From Pseudomonadota bacterium (GTDB lineage: Bacteria > Desulfobacterota > Desulfovibrionia > Desulfovibrionales > Desulfovibrionaceae): DNA of 64,000 nt. The stretch spans positions 1 through 64,000 of the forward strand of contig JAEYOJ010000003.1 in assembly GCA_023411815.1 (NCBI GenBank), given 5' to 3'. The position numbers and the translations under genes were made by a program. Positions 1 to 7,763 of this stretch are shown here, one piece after another. Each line of letters begins with the position of its first letter. Positions within the stretch are counted from its first letter, which is position 1. The notes beneath the pieces were generated by a model. It saw only the letters and a list, made by a program, of their open reading frames with translations, was not told where the DNA came from and did no database searches.

Positions 1-122
1 ATTTTTTCTGCAAGCTCAAGCAGTTCCGAGCCATCGCCACTCGCTACGACAAGACCGCGAGAAACTTCCTGGCAGCAATATATCTCGCCTCAACGGCCAT
101 CTGGCTCATTTGAGGACACGCC
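1..122 (+). mobile_element. Right end of an IS5-family insertion sequence (transposase C-terminus)
   Basis: The reading frame from base 3 to the stop at 111-113 encodes the last 36 residues of a DDE transposase, including KLKQFRAIATRYDKTARNF and ending ASTAIWLI. This tail is typical of IS5-family (IS427-like) transposases. The element continues to the left of the window. The sequence after the stop (TTTGAGGACACGCC) looks like its right terminal repeat, which would put the end near base 122. The next bases, TTAG, fit the YTAR target preference reported for this group. The insertion lies inside a histidine kinase remnant. The exact IS end is inferred because the left end is not visible. Confidence 0.8.
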
Positions 123-433
123 TTAGGCTTCCAGGCCGATGATCATCATCGGGTTATCGATCTCGTGGGCCTTGCCAGCAGCCAGGTCTCCAAGGGTGGC
201 TAGCTCCTGCACCTGATAAAGCTGCACGCCAATGTCGCGACGGTCGGCGTTGATGGTGCGCAACGAGGTGGGCAGGGCTCTCGCCGAGAGATGAGGGATG
301 AGGGCGACAAGAACGGCGATGAGCAATGCAGGTCCTGGCCGAGGAGGGCGGCCGAGCTGCAGGCGGTCACGACCACCATTGGGACGGCGATGCCATGCAA
401 AAGGCTCTTGAAAACGGGATTGCCTTTGTTCAT
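123..433 (-). pseudogene. Histidine kinase remnant, internally deleted and cut by the IS5-family element
   Basis: Translation from the ATG at 433 gives MNKGNPVFKSLLHGIAVPM, a plausible first membrane segment. It then falls out of frame. Another frame continues with a second membrane-like stretch (ALLIAVLVALIPHL), a linker, and a dimerisation/phosphoacceptor box, LATLGDLAAGKAHEIDNP, with the phosphoryl-accepting His in AHEIDNP. It stops at 123-125, exactly at the IS junction. Only about 100 codons remain. The periplasmic sensor expected between the two membrane segments is absent, and the ATPase domain lies beyond the insertion. The gene starts 23 bases after the response regulator stop, so it was once the third gene of that operon. 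I infer an internal deletion or frameshift plus truncation by the IS; it cannot encode a working kinase. Confidence 0.75.
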
Positions 434-456
434 GGCTTCGCACCTGTTCCGGCTCG

Positions 457-843
457 CTATGCTCCGCGCGAGAGCCGTCTGCGCTCGTGCGCCTTGAGGA
501 TGCGCTCCAGCAGATCGTCAATCTTGAACGGCTTGAGCACGTAGTCGAATGCGCCATGGCTCATGCCTTCGATACCTGATTTAACCGATCCATGGCCCGT
601 GAGCATGATGACCTCAATCCCGGGATGGCGCTTCTTGATCTCCTTGAGAGTCTCGATTCCATCCATCCCCGGCATTCGTACATCCAAGACCACCACATCA
701 AATGTCTTGCGACCGAGTGCCTCCAGAGCTTCCTTGCCGCTTCCGGCACTATCCACGTCGAGGTTGCGCAGGGAGAAACGCTTGACGAACAGCTGCCGGA
801 ATTCCTTCTCATCATCCACTATGAGCACCCTTATTCTGCTCAT
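457..843 (-). CDS. Response regulator, single receiver domain
   Basis: This 128-residue protein is essentially one receiver domain with no output domain. The acidic pocket is D10-D11, the phosphoacceptor is D54 in VVVLDVRMPGMDG, the conserved Thr is T82 and the Lys is K104 in YVLKPF. The short tail (HERRRLSRGA) is basic. It lies 24 bases downstream of an intact histidine kinase on the same strand and 23 bases before a second, broken kinase. It probably takes phosphate from the intact kinase and acts through protein contacts or as a phosphorelay intermediate. The target is unknown. Confidence 0.9.
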   Translation of the reverse strand: MSRIRVLIVDDEKEFRQLFVKRFSLRNLDVDSAGSGKEALEALGRKTFDVVVLDVRMPGMDGIETLKEIKKRHPGIEVIMLTGHGSVKSGIEGMSHGAFDYVLKPFKIDDLLERILKAHERRRLSRGA

Positions 844-867
844 GCAAACCTCCAGGATTAACCGCCC

Positions 868-2520
868 TCAGTGCACGGGAAGCGTTATTGTGAAAGTCGC
901 GCCCTGCCCCTCCTCGCTCTTGACCGAGATGCTCCCGCCAAGCCTTTCCATGGTGCTATAGCTGATGGCCAGCCCAAGCCCTGTGCCCTCCCCCACGCTT
1001 TTGGTGGTGAAGAAGGGGTCGAAGATGCGGTCGCGCATGGCCTTGGGAATGCCCGGGCCGGTATCCTCTATACTCAGGCGGATCTCCTTGCGAGCCTCAT
1101 CTGTTGCCGTGCGGATGGTAACCCGTCCATCCCTGGCCACGGCATCGATGGCGTTCTCCAGCAGGTTGAGGATGACCTGCTGCACTTGAGCCGTATCGGT
1201 GGTAGTGACCGGAAGGTCCGGCGCGAAATCCGTGAGAAGCTCGATGTTGCGGTGCAGAGCCTCATGCTGAAGAAAGCCTAGCGTCTGCAGGGCGACCTGG
1301 TTCAGGTCCACGTTCTCCTGCATGGGTTCCATGCGCCGGGCAAAACCAAGCATGCGGTGAGTCACGCCCTTGGCCCGCTCGACGTTCTGGTCGATCCGGT
1401 CCATGGCATCGCTGATTTCATCATAATTCTTGATGGCTGCCGGGTCCTCCTCGGTAAGGAGATCCTTGATCCAGCCCGCGCTTTCGCGAATGAGCGTGAG
1501 CGGGTTGTTCACCTCATGAGCCACGCCTGCAGCCATCTTGCCTAGGGCTGCCATTTTATTGGATTGAGTGATTCGCGCCTCGATTTCTGCTCGCTGACGG
1601 TCAGCCCTGGCCATGGCCTGCACGATGGAGCGCGTGGCCAGGGCTGCGCCGGCCAAGATGATGAGCATGCCCGCACCTACCATGGAGAGGACAATGGCCT
1701 GCGTGCGAAACAAGGGCGAGAGCGCCTCGTTGGGATCCTCAGTGATCACGAGCAGCCAGTCTACCTTATCCAGCCAGGCCATGCCGTAGAGCACTTGATG
1801 GCCGTTCAGGACCGAATCCTCAATACGCGCGCCGGCGAAGCGTGATGTTCCGGTCGGCAGCTTTGCCGTGCCGAGCACGGGACCTTGAAGCCTGGATGAG
1901 GTTTGCAGAATGTGATTTCCGTTGACCAGGAAGGCATCCCCACGAATGCCGGTCTGGACGTTGTGCACCAGGGCGTTGAAGATTTCCGAATCGATGGTCG
2001 CTCGCAGTACCCAGTACTTGTTGCCCTCGCGACGCATTACGGCGAGAATGAAATGAGGATAATTGCGGAAGCCCATGAATACATCGCTTATGTATACGCC
2101 TTTTAGCATTACCTTCTGGAACCACTCCTGATTACGGTAGTTGACATTCCCCAGCTCATATGGCCCCGCGTAGGCGGCATGACGTCCGTCTCTGTCGATG
2201 ACCCCCAGGTCGATAAAAGCCTTGTTACCGGCCTGCATGACCGTGAAAACATGCTGTAAGTACTCATGATTTCTCATGTTATCAAAGTTGTGAGTCCAAG
2301 CCATATTATAAAGCTGCAGGACATTCTCCTCCAGAAACATGCCGATGGCCGCCTTACGGTTCTCCACAGTGCGCAGAAGTGAATTGGAGATACGCTCCCG
2401 GTAACTCTGGCTGAACTGCAGGTACATGAAGGAGCCCAGGGCAAGCAGCGGGATGAGCGAGAAGGCCGTTATCGCAGCCATGATTTTATAGCGGAGAAGC
2501 TTATAATATCTGCTGTCCAC
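868..2520 (-). CDS. Membrane-bound sensor histidine kinase with Cache-type periplasmic domain
   Basis: This 550-residue kinase has a transmembrane segment at about 13-35, a periplasmic double-Cache-like sensor at about 40-270, a second transmembrane segment at 274-296, a short linker, a HisKA domain with H335 in AAGVAHEVNNP, and a HATPase domain. The ATPase shows the N box (LNLLENAIDA, 451-460), G1 (DTGPGIP, 486-492), the F box (FDPFFTTK) and G2 (GEGTGLGLAI). All catalytic boxes are intact. It is the first gene of the minus-strand operon, followed by a receiver-only regulator. Cache domains of this kind usually bind small extracellular ligands such as organic acids or amino acids; the ligand here cannot be read from sequence. 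Confidence 0.92.
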   Translation of the reverse strand: MDSRYYKLLRYKIMAAITAFSLIPLLALGSFMYLQFSQSYRERISNSLLRTVENRKAAIGMFLEENVLQLYNMAWTHNFDNMRNHEYLQHVFTVMQAGNKAFIDLGVIDRDGRHAAYAGPYELGNVNYRNQEWFQKVMLKGVYISDVFMGFRNYPHFILAVMRREGNKYWVLRATIDSEIFNALVHNVQTGIRGDAFLVNGNHILQTSSRLQGPVLGTAKLPTGTSRFAGARIEDSVLNGHQVLYGMAWLDKVDWLLVITEDPNEALSPLFRTQAIVLSMVGAGMLIILAGAALATRSIVQAMARADRQRAEIEARITQSNKMAALGKMAAGVAHEVNNPLTLIRESAGWIKDLLTEEDPAAIKNYDEISDAMDRIDQNVERAKGVTHRMLGFARRMEPMQENVDLNQVALQTLGFLQHEALHRNIELLTDFAPDLPVTTTDTAQVQQVILNLLENAIDAVARDGRVTIRTATDEARKEIRLSIEDTGPGIPKAMRDRIFDPFFTTKSVGEGTGLGLAISYSTMERLGGSISVKSEEGQGATFTITLPVH

Positions 2521-2662
2521 GCATTCCTCCGACCAATTGAGCCTACCTTCTATTTGATAACAAGAACAGGGCGATAAGCAATCAATTCCAGATCATCCTG
2601 ACACTGTCGACTTTTCAACGTCATATAGCGGAAGTCATGATTGATGATCCTTGATTCCCGCA
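2521..2662. other. Intergenic region upstream of the histidine kinase operon
   Basis: This AT-richer stretch lies between the kinase start (minus strand) and the receiver remnant (plus strand). It must hold the promoter of the kinase operon. I could not pick out a convincing -35/-10 pair or operator. Confidence 0.4.
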
Positions 2663-2925
2663 GTGGATGATGAGGAGCGGTTCAGGTCAACATGCTCAAG
2701 CTGCTGAACATGAAGGGTTTGCGCGCCCTGAAAGCAACAAATGGACGCAAGGCCCTGGGCATGCTCTACAAAAAACACGTGGATACCTTGTTTCTGGATC
2801 TGAAGATGTCTGTCATGAGCAGGCCGAGTCATGGCGAACTGATCGACCGCCTACAGCGGCCTGAGGCCATCATCATCTCGGCGCGCGCCTCGCTTGACTT
2901 GCCAGTGGGTACGGTCCGCCGTTGA
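2663..2925 (+). pseudogene. Decayed response-regulator receiver fragment
   Basis: One frame reads VDDEERFRS at 2663-2689. A one-base shift then gives MLKLLNMKGLRALKATNGRK from 2692, followed by VDTLFLDLKMSVM, which is the phosphoacceptor strand of a receiver domain. After another break the sequence continues GELIDRLQRPEAIIISARA. The order (acidic pocket, helix 1, strand 3 with Asp, helix 3) matches a CheY-like domain, but the reading frame is disrupted at least once and no start or C-terminus remains. It lies in front of the histidine kinase operon, on the opposite strand, and next to tRNA-Leu. It is probably a remnant of a related two-component gene. Confidence 0.65.
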
Positions 2926-3022
2926 GCCACTCTTCCGTGGAGATGCTGTCGTCCACCTCGAACAGCCCACGCGCGATGCGCACGCGATCTGACTCGGGAA
3001 GATGCTTGCCTGCCCAGCCCAT
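2870..3022 (-). other. Unassigned short open frame, possible gene remnant beside tRNA-Leu
   Basis: An ATG at 3022 opens a 49-codon frame beginning MGWAGKHLPESDRVRIARGL and containing VDDSISTEEW, ending at a TGA near 2873. The codons look plausible for this genome, but there is no recognisable family and no clear ribosome binding site. It overlaps the end of the decayed receiver fragment on the other strand. It may be a leftover of an element once integrated at the adjacent tRNA-Leu, or simply non-coding. Confidence 0.25.
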
Positions 3023-3049
3023 ACACTACCCTCGACCGCCTGATGCGGA

Positions 3050-3071
3050 TGTGGGACCAGTGTGGGACCAG
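3050..3071. repeat. Tandem 11-bp direct repeat next to tRNA-Leu
   Basis: Two perfect, adjacent copies of TGTGGGACCAG occupy 3050-3060 and 3061-3071. They lie about 70 bases beyond the 3' end of tRNA-Leu, past its terminator. Short direct repeats in this position resemble arm-type integrase binding sites of elements that integrate into tRNA genes. No integrase gene survives here, so that reading is only a suggestion. Confidence 0.5.
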
Positions 3072-3093
3072 AAACAGATATCGCAAAAAGAAA

Positions 3094-3128
3094 GGCGCCA
3101 GCCTCTTCTTATAGAAGGAGCTAACGCC
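3094..3128 (-). terminator. Rho-independent terminator of tRNA-Leu
   Basis: Imperfect arms at 3094-3109 and 3113-3128 close over a three-base loop. On the minus strand they are followed by a T-rich tract (TTTCTTTTTG). The hairpin begins about 13 bases after the tRNA 3' end. Confidence 0.65.
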
Positions 3129-3140
3129 TTAAAATACATG

Positions 3141-3227
3141 TGGTACCGGGAGCGAGACTCGAACTCGCAAGGCCTTGCGACCGGCGGATTTTGAGTCCGC
3201 TGCGTCTACCAATTTCGCCATCCCGGC
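3141..3227 (-). tRNA. tRNA-Leu(CAA)
   Basis: The minus strand folds as an 87-base class II tRNA. The 7-bp acceptor stem is GCCGGGA with TCCCGGT, the D-arm contains AAATTGGTAGAC, the anticodon stem is GCGGA/TCCGC with loop CTCAAAA (anticodon CAA, reading UUG), there is a long variable arm (GGTCGCAAGGCC), the T-arm is GAGTTCGAGTCTC, and an encoded CCA lies at 3143-3141. tRNA-Leu genes are common integration sites, which fits the remnants beside it. Confidence 0.95.
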
Positions 3228-3334
3228 GCAAAGAAAGCCTTGTATGGCAGCGCTTGCCCGATGTCAAGCAAGGTCGCTTATTGACAGAGGGAAGCACTTT
3301 CTCCATTGTGACCCCTCTCAACAGGGGGACACCC

Positions 3335-4024
3335 ATGCTTCCCGTCGGCACCATCGTCAATGTCGCCGCCATACTTGGCGGCGGAGCCATCGGCCTTGTC
3401 ATCGGCCGCCGCTTTCCGGAAAACATCCGCAATCTCGTATTCCAGGGCCTGGGGCTGTGCACCTTCATCATCGGCGTGCAGATGGCTCTCAAGTTCAGCA
3501 ATCCGCTGCTCATGATCTTCGCCATACTGCTGGGCGGCGTCACGGGCGAACTGCTGCACCTGGAGGAATTCTTCGCCAGCCTAGGCGACCGTGTGAAGAA
3601 GCTCGTACGCAGCCGCAACACCATGTTCACCGACGGCATGATCACTGCCTCGCTGCTCTACTGCGTCGGCTCCATGGCCATACTGGGCTCCTTTGACGAA
3701 GGGCTGCGGGGCGACCCGACGCTCCTGTTCACAAAATCCATGCTCGACGGCTTCGCCTCCATCGCCCTGGCTTCGACCTACGGCATCGGAGTGCTCTTCT
3801 CGGCCGTGCCGCTGTTCCTTTATCAGTTCTCCCTGACCATGTTCGCCTCCTTGTTCCGCGAGGTCATCACCCCGGGCCTTGTCACGGAGCTGACCGCAGT
3901 AGGTGGTTTACTCATCATCGGCATTGGCATAAACCTCATGAAACTTACCTACATCCGCATCAGCAATCTCTTGCCGGCCCTGGGATTCATAGTGATCCTG
4001 GCCAAGATCTTCGCGGAGGGCTAG
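3335..4024 (+). CDS. DUF554 family integral membrane protein
   Basis: The product has 229 residues and about six or seven membrane segments, starting MLPVGTIVNVAAILGGGAIG. The glycine-rich first helix, the FPENIRNLVFQGLGL segment and the C-terminal LPALGFIVILAKIF match the DUF554 (YdfK-like) family. The biochemical role of this family is not established, though a transport or channel role is suspected. I chose the ATG at 3335 because AGGGGGAC lies just upstream. The open frame extends further left only by reading through the tRNA-Leu region. The next gene starts two bases after the stop, so the two are probably co-transcribed. Confidence 0.85.
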   Translation: MLPVGTIVNVAAILGGGAIGLVIGRRFPENIRNLVFQGLGLCTFIIGVQMALKFSNPLLMIFAILLGGVTGELLHLEEFFASLGDRVKKLVRSRNTMFTDGMITASLLYCVGSMAILGSFDEGLRGDPTLLFTKSMLDGFASIALASTYGIGVLFSAVPLFLYQFSLTMFASLFREVITPGLVTELTAVGGLLIIGIGINLMKLTYIRISNLLPALGFIVILAKIFAEG

Positions 4025-4026
4025 AC

Positions 4027-4929
4027 ATGCGTGCCTACGACCGCCAGGAAACCTTCGACATGCTCCCCTTCCGGGCCCTGGCTCGATCCATCGACGCCAT
4101 GCTCCAGGCCAAGAAGTCCGGCAAGGCCGTGGCTCCCGCCCGCATGGCCGTGCCGCTGGAGGACAAGGGCACGCTGCTCATCATGCCCGCCTCCCAAGGT
4201 TCCCTGGCAGTGGTCAAGATGGTCACCGTGCACCCTGACAACTACTCGGTGCGACGCATGCCGACCATTCAGGGCGAGGTGGTGGTCATCGATACCGACG
4301 ACGGCTCCCGCCTCGGCGTTCTGGACGGCATGGCCCTGACCGCCAGGCGCACCGCGGCCCTGACCATGCTCGCCGCGCGCAAGGTCGCCCCGGATCCCTA
4401 CGGCCCGATCCTCGTCGTCGGCGCGGGCGCACAGGCCCGCGAGCACCTGCGCGCCTTCCGCGAGGCCCTGGTTTCGGAGAAGGCCTACATCTGCTCCAGG
4501 CACGGATCGAGCGCCCGTGAGCTGGCCCGCGAAGCCAAGGCCTGGGGGCTGGATGCCGAGGTCGTGTCCTCGCCTGCCGAGGCACTGGACAAGTGCACTG
4601 TCATCATCACGGCCACCACGAGCCGCACACCGGTCATCGGTCCCGAGGTGCGCGACGACGCCTTCATCGCGGCCATCGGCTCCTTCACGCCCGACGCAGC
4701 CGAGTTGCCGCCGGAACTGGTGCTCAAGTCCAGGCTGTTCGTGGACACCATGGAGAGTGCGAAGGAAGAAGCCGGCGACTTCATCCAGGCCGGCGTGGAC
4801 TGGTCGACGGTCATGGCCCTGGAGGACGTGGAGGACAAGGACAAGCCCGAGAAGGGCCCAGTGATCTTCAAGTCCGTGGGCCACGCACTGTGGGATCTGG
4901 CGGCGGCCAAGCTGGCTTTCGGACGTTAG
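4027..4929 (+). CDS. Ornithine cyclodeaminase / mu-crystallin family protein
   Basis: This 300-residue protein belongs to the NAD(P)-dependent ornithine cyclodeaminase/alanine dehydrogenase/mu-crystallin family. Visible markers are PARM (R39) and the catalytic-type Lys K64 in VVKMVTVHP, a Rossmann dinucleotide site VVGAGAQAREH (130-140), and the IGSFTPDAAEL loop. The C-terminal helix FKSVGHALWDLAAA is also characteristic. Members interconvert amino and imino acids (ornithine to proline, alanine dehydrogenation, ketimine reduction); the substrate cannot be decided from these residues. It follows the DUF554 gene by two bases, so DUF554 could be its transport partner, although that is only suggested by the spacing. 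Confidence 0.85.
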   Translation: MRAYDRQETFDMLPFRALARSIDAMLQAKKSGKAVAPARMAVPLEDKGTLLIMPASQGSLAVVKMVTVHPDNYSVRRMPTIQGEVVVIDTDDGSRLGVLDGMALTARRTAALTMLAARKVAPDPYGPILVVGAGAQAREHLRAFREALVSEKAYICSRHGSSARELAREAKAWGLDAEVVSSPAEALDKCTVIITATTSRTPVIGPEVRDDAFIAAIGSFTPDAAELPPELVLKSRLFVDTMESAKEEAGDFIQAGVDWSTVMALEDVEDKDKPEKGPVIFKSVGHALWDLAAAKLAFGR

Positions 4930-4933
4930 ACAA

Positions 4934-4991
4934 TCGGGAGAGTGTGCCCCCCTCTCCCGAATCCTCACCCCCCAGGGAGATGATCTCCCTG
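4934..4991 (+). terminator. Two consecutive hairpins after the cyclodeaminase gene
   Basis: A 9-bp hairpin (TCGGGAGAG at 4934-4942 with CTCTCCCGA at 4952-4960) is followed by an 8-bp hairpin (CAGGGAGA at 4973-4980 with TCTCCCTG at 4984-4991) and then ATCATTTTTC. Position and structure suggest transcription termination of the DUF554-cyclodeaminase operon. The T-tract is displaced by several bases. Confidence 0.5.
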
Positions 4992-5068
4992 AACCCATCA
5001 TTTTTCTCGCTGTTCCCCTGGTCATGCTTGCCGCCCGACGCGCATGGGCCGGCTTGCACGGCATAAAA

Positions 5069-5098
5069 ATGGGCCGCCGACTTTCGTCGGCGGCCCAT
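5069..5098 (-). terminator. Rho-independent terminator of icd
   Basis: A perfect 13-bp stem, ATGGGCCGCCGAC at 5069-5081 with its complement at 5086-5098, closes a four-base loop. On the minus strand it runs straight into TTTTTATG. It ends the isocitrate dehydrogenase transcript and may also stop leakage from the convergent plus-strand operon. Confidence 0.85.
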
Positions 5099-5223
5099 GT
5101 GCATTCAGAACAAGAAACGGTTGGCGCAACCGCACACGAACTGCGCGGGTCCAGGGCCGACGCGGCCCTGGTGGATGGGGTATGGGAAGGGCAAGACCCT
5201 TCCCAGATCTTCAGTAACGCGCT

Positions 5224-6378
5224 CTACAGCGCGGCCTGCAGCAATTCGCCGAACTTCTTGCAGCCCACCTGCGTGGAGCCTGGGATCTGACCGGCCAGGT
5301 CCACGGTGACCTGCTTGCCGGAGATGACCTTTTCCACGGCCTTGTGGATGAGCTTGGCCGCGTCGTGCCAGCCGATGTGCTCCAGGAGCATGGCGCCGGA
5401 CAGCACCAGGCTGCCGGGGTTGGCCATGTCCTTGCCGGCGATGGACGGAGCCGTGCCGTGGGTCGGCTCGAAGAAGGCCAGCCGCTCGGACATGTTCACG
5501 CCCGGCGCGAGGCCCAGCCCGCCCACTTGCGCGGCGAGCGCGTCGGACAGATAGTCGCCGTTCAAGTTCGGGGTGGCGATGACGCTGTACTGCTCCGGGT
5601 ACATGAGCACGTTCTGGAACATGGCGTCGGCGATGCGGTCCTTGATGATGAGAGGCTTCTTGGCACCGGCCTTGGCCTCCTCCTCGGTCATGACCTCGGC
5701 GGCGAACTCCTCCTTGGCCATCTCGTAGCCCCAGGCGCGGAAAGCGCCCTCGGTGAACTTCATGATATTGCCCTTGTGGGCCATGGTCACGCTGGGCTTG
5801 TTCTGGTCCAGGGCGAAGCGGATGGCCTTGCGCACCAGGCGCTTGGAGCCGGCCGGGGTCATGGGCTTGATGCCGATGCCGGCGGTCTCGTCGACCTTCT
5901 TGCCCAGTTCGTCGCGCAGGAAGGCGATGAGCTTCTTGGCCTCGGGAGTGCCGGAGGCCCACTCGATGCCAGCGTACACGTCCTCGGTATTCTCGCGGAA
6001 CACGACCATGTCCACCAGGTCGGGCCGCTTGACCGGCGATTCGATGCCCTGGAAGTAGCGGATGGGCCGGATGCAGGCGTACAGGTCCAACACCTGGCGC
6101 AGGGTCACGTTCAGGCTGCGGAAGCCGCCGCCGACGGGCGTCTCCAGCGGACCTTTGAAGGCCAGGTCAGCGGACTTGAGCGTCTCCAGGGTCGAATCGG
6201 GTAAATAGTTGCCGGTCTGGTCGAAGGCCTTCTTGCCGGCCAGGATCTCCTTCCATTCGAGCTTCTTCTGGCCGCCGAAGGCCTTGGCCACGGCCGCATC
6301 CAGGACCGGGCGACCGGCTGCCCACACTTCGGGGCCGATTCCGTCACCTTCGATGAAATATACTGTTCTGGTCTCCAT
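5224..6378 (-). CDS. icd: Isocitrate dehydrogenase
   Basis: The 384-residue product is a beta-decarboxylating isocitrate/isopropylmalate-type dehydrogenase. It starts METRTVYFIEGDGIGPEVW and shows the substrate loop GGGFRSLNVTLRQVLDLYAC, VVFRENTEDVYAGIEW, the AHKGNIMKFTEG segment, the metal-binding ATPNLNGDYLSD and the nucleotide-site FFEPTHGTAPSIAGK. The length and the ENTEDVYAGIE motif point to isocitrate rather than isopropylmalate. It would convert isocitrate to 2-oxoglutarate for glutamate synthesis in an organism with an incomplete citric acid cycle (inference). The start at 6378 has GGAGAG upstream; the open frame extends 28 codons further without support. It appears monocistronic, with a strong terminator downstream. 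Confidence 0.93.
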   Translation of the reverse strand: METRTVYFIEGDGIGPEVWAAGRPVLDAAVAKAFGGQKKLEWKEILAGKKAFDQTGNYLPDSTLETLKSADLAFKGPLETPVGGGFRSLNVTLRQVLDLYACIRPIRYFQGIESPVKRPDLVDMVVFRENTEDVYAGIEWASGTPEAKKLIAFLRDELGKKVDETAGIGIKPMTPAGSKRLVRKAIRFALDQNKPSVTMAHKGNIMKFTEGAFRAWGYEMAKEEFAAEVMTEEEAKAGAKKPLIIKDRIADAMFQNVLMYPEQYSVIATPNLNGDYLSDALAAQVGGLGLAPGVNMSERLAFFEPTHGTAPSIAGKDMANPGSLVLSGAMLLEHIGWHDAAKLIHKAVEKVISGKQVTVDLAGQIPGSTQVGCKKFGELLQAAL

Positions 6379-6509
6379 GCGCTCTCCTTGCGGTGTATGC
6401 CGATGGGCGGAATGGTCAGCTGGCGGGACTGCCGGACCGATCGTGCCGAGTTTCACGAACAAGATTCGGTTTGTAGAGGCAAGCCGGGCCGGGGGTCAAG
6501 CCCGAAGAC

Positions 6510-7150
6510 TCACAAGAGAGCCCGCAGCTTCTCGGGATCGTTGCCGTACAGGTCCGCAATATGCCGCGTGATCTTATCCGGCGGCCAATCCCACCAGGCC
6601 AGTTGCAGCAACAGCTCTATGGTCGGCTCGTCGAAGCGCGTGCGCACCACGCGCGCCGGATTGCCGGCCACGATGGCGTATGGCGGAACGTCCTTGGTCA
6701 CGACCGAGCGCGCGGCAACAACCGCGCCATGGCCGATCTTCACGCCGGGCATGAGCAGGCAGTCGTAGCCGAGCCAGACGTCATTGCCCACCACCGTGTC
6801 GCCTTTGAAGGGGAAATCCGGCAGCTTCGGCAGCGCCGTGTCCCAGCCGTCTCCAAAGAGTGTGAAGGGATAGGTGTGAAACCGGCCATGAAGTGGTTGC
6901 CGCCGTTCATGATGAACTTCGCGCCCGCGGCCACGGCGCAGAATTTGCCTATTATGAGCCTGTCGCCGAGGAAGTCGAAGTGGTACAGGACGTTCCGTTC
7001 GAAGTTCTCCGGCCCGTCGGGGTCATCGTAGTACGTATAGTCGCCCACTAGGATATTGGGGCGAGTAACGAAGTTCTTGAGGAAGCAGAGCCGCTTGATG
7101 CCGCGCATGGGATAGGGCGTCTCCGGGCTCGGGCCGTACGCGTCCGGCAT
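6510..7150 (-). pseudogene. CatB-like xenobiotic acetyltransferase, frameshifted
   Basis: The N-terminal frame from 7150 reads MPDAYGPSPETPYPMRGIKR, then a left-handed beta-helix with VGDYTYYDDPDGPENFE, LIIGKFCAVAAG and the active-site-type GGNHFMAGF. After that the sense is lost. One frame over it resumes with TYPFTLFGDGWDTALPKLPDF and continues VVGNDVWLGYDCLLMPGVKI to a natural C-terminus at 6510. One base appears to be missing near 6883. The rest matches the Vat/CatB hexapeptide acetyltransferase family from end to end (about 213 residues), and a GGAGGAC ribosome site precedes the start. It is either a recent frameshift or a sequencing error. The family acetylates chloramphenicol, streptogramins or other hydroxyl compounds; the natural substrate here is unknown. 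Confidence 0.8.
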
Positions 7151-7229
7151 GGATGTCCTCCGTGGATGTGTGGCAGTGGTAACGTGCGGGACCAAGGCCC
7201 TATCCTGCCCCCGCTGCGCCCAGGCCGCC

Positions 7230-7763
7230 TCAGAGCAGCTTCAGGATGATCTCGGCGGCGGCGGACAGATCATCCACCGTGTGGTCCGCACCGGCCTTGA
7301 CTGCGCAAGCCGCGCCCTTGCCCGTGCGCACGAGGATGCTCACCGCCCCGGCCCTGCGGCCCAGTTCCACGTCGCTGACCTTGTCCCCGACGACGAAGGC
7401 CTGTCCAGGATCCAACCCCAGTTCCCGGACCGCCTGGTCGAGCATGCCCGTGCAGGGTTTGCGGCAGGTGCAGTACGCATTGGGGCCGTGCGGACAGAAG
7501 TAGTAGCGTTCGATGTGCACACCGTGCTCGGCCAGCATCTCGGACAATCGTTCGTTGACGCGGTGCATGTCCTCCTCGCCGAAGTAGCCGCGGCCGATGC
7601 CCGACTGGTTGGTGGCCACGACGAGGCCCAGGCCCGCGCGGACCAGCCGCGCCAGCCCCTCGGCCGCCCCGGGCAGAAGCTCCACGCCCTCGGGGTCCGC
7701 TAGGTAATGCTTGTCCACAATGATGGTGCCGTCCCGATCCAGGACGACATAGCGTCTGGTCAT
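7230..7763 (-). CDS. gmhB: D-glycero-D-manno-heptose 1,7-bisphosphate 7-phosphatase
   Basis: This 177-residue HAD-superfamily histidinol-phosphatase-like enzyme has motif I DRDGTI (nucleophile D9, D11), motif II VVATNQSGIGRG, a zinc-binding set C90-x-H92 with C98-x-C100 in CPHGPNAYCTCRKP, and motif IV VVGDKVSDVELG. The zinc loop distinguishes GmhB from generic HAD phosphatases. It removes the 7-phosphate from heptose bisphosphate during synthesis of ADP-heptose for the lipopolysaccharide inner core, in the cytoplasm. No other heptose gene is adjacent. The upstream acetyltransferase lies on the same strand and downstream of it, but is frameshifted. Confidence 0.9.
   Translation of the reverse strand: MTRRYVVLDRDGTIIVDKHYLADPEGVELLPGAAEGLARLVRAGLGLVVATNQSGIGRGYFGEEDMHRVNERLSEMLAEHGVHIERYYFCPHGPNAYCTCRKPCTGMLDQAVRELGLDPGQAFVVGDKVSDVELGRRAGAVSILVRTGKGAACAVKAGADHTVDDLSAAAEIILKLL

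Noticed and set aside
3140..3334. Upstream extension of the DUF554 frame
   Set aside because: It reads through the complement of tRNA-Leu. The ATG at 3335 has a strong ribosome site.
4021..5064. Long minus-strand open frame of 347 codons opposite the cyclodeaminase gene
   Set aside because: It is a shadow of the plus-strand gene, with biased composition (Gly/His/Arg-rich) and no family; the sense strand has all family motifs.
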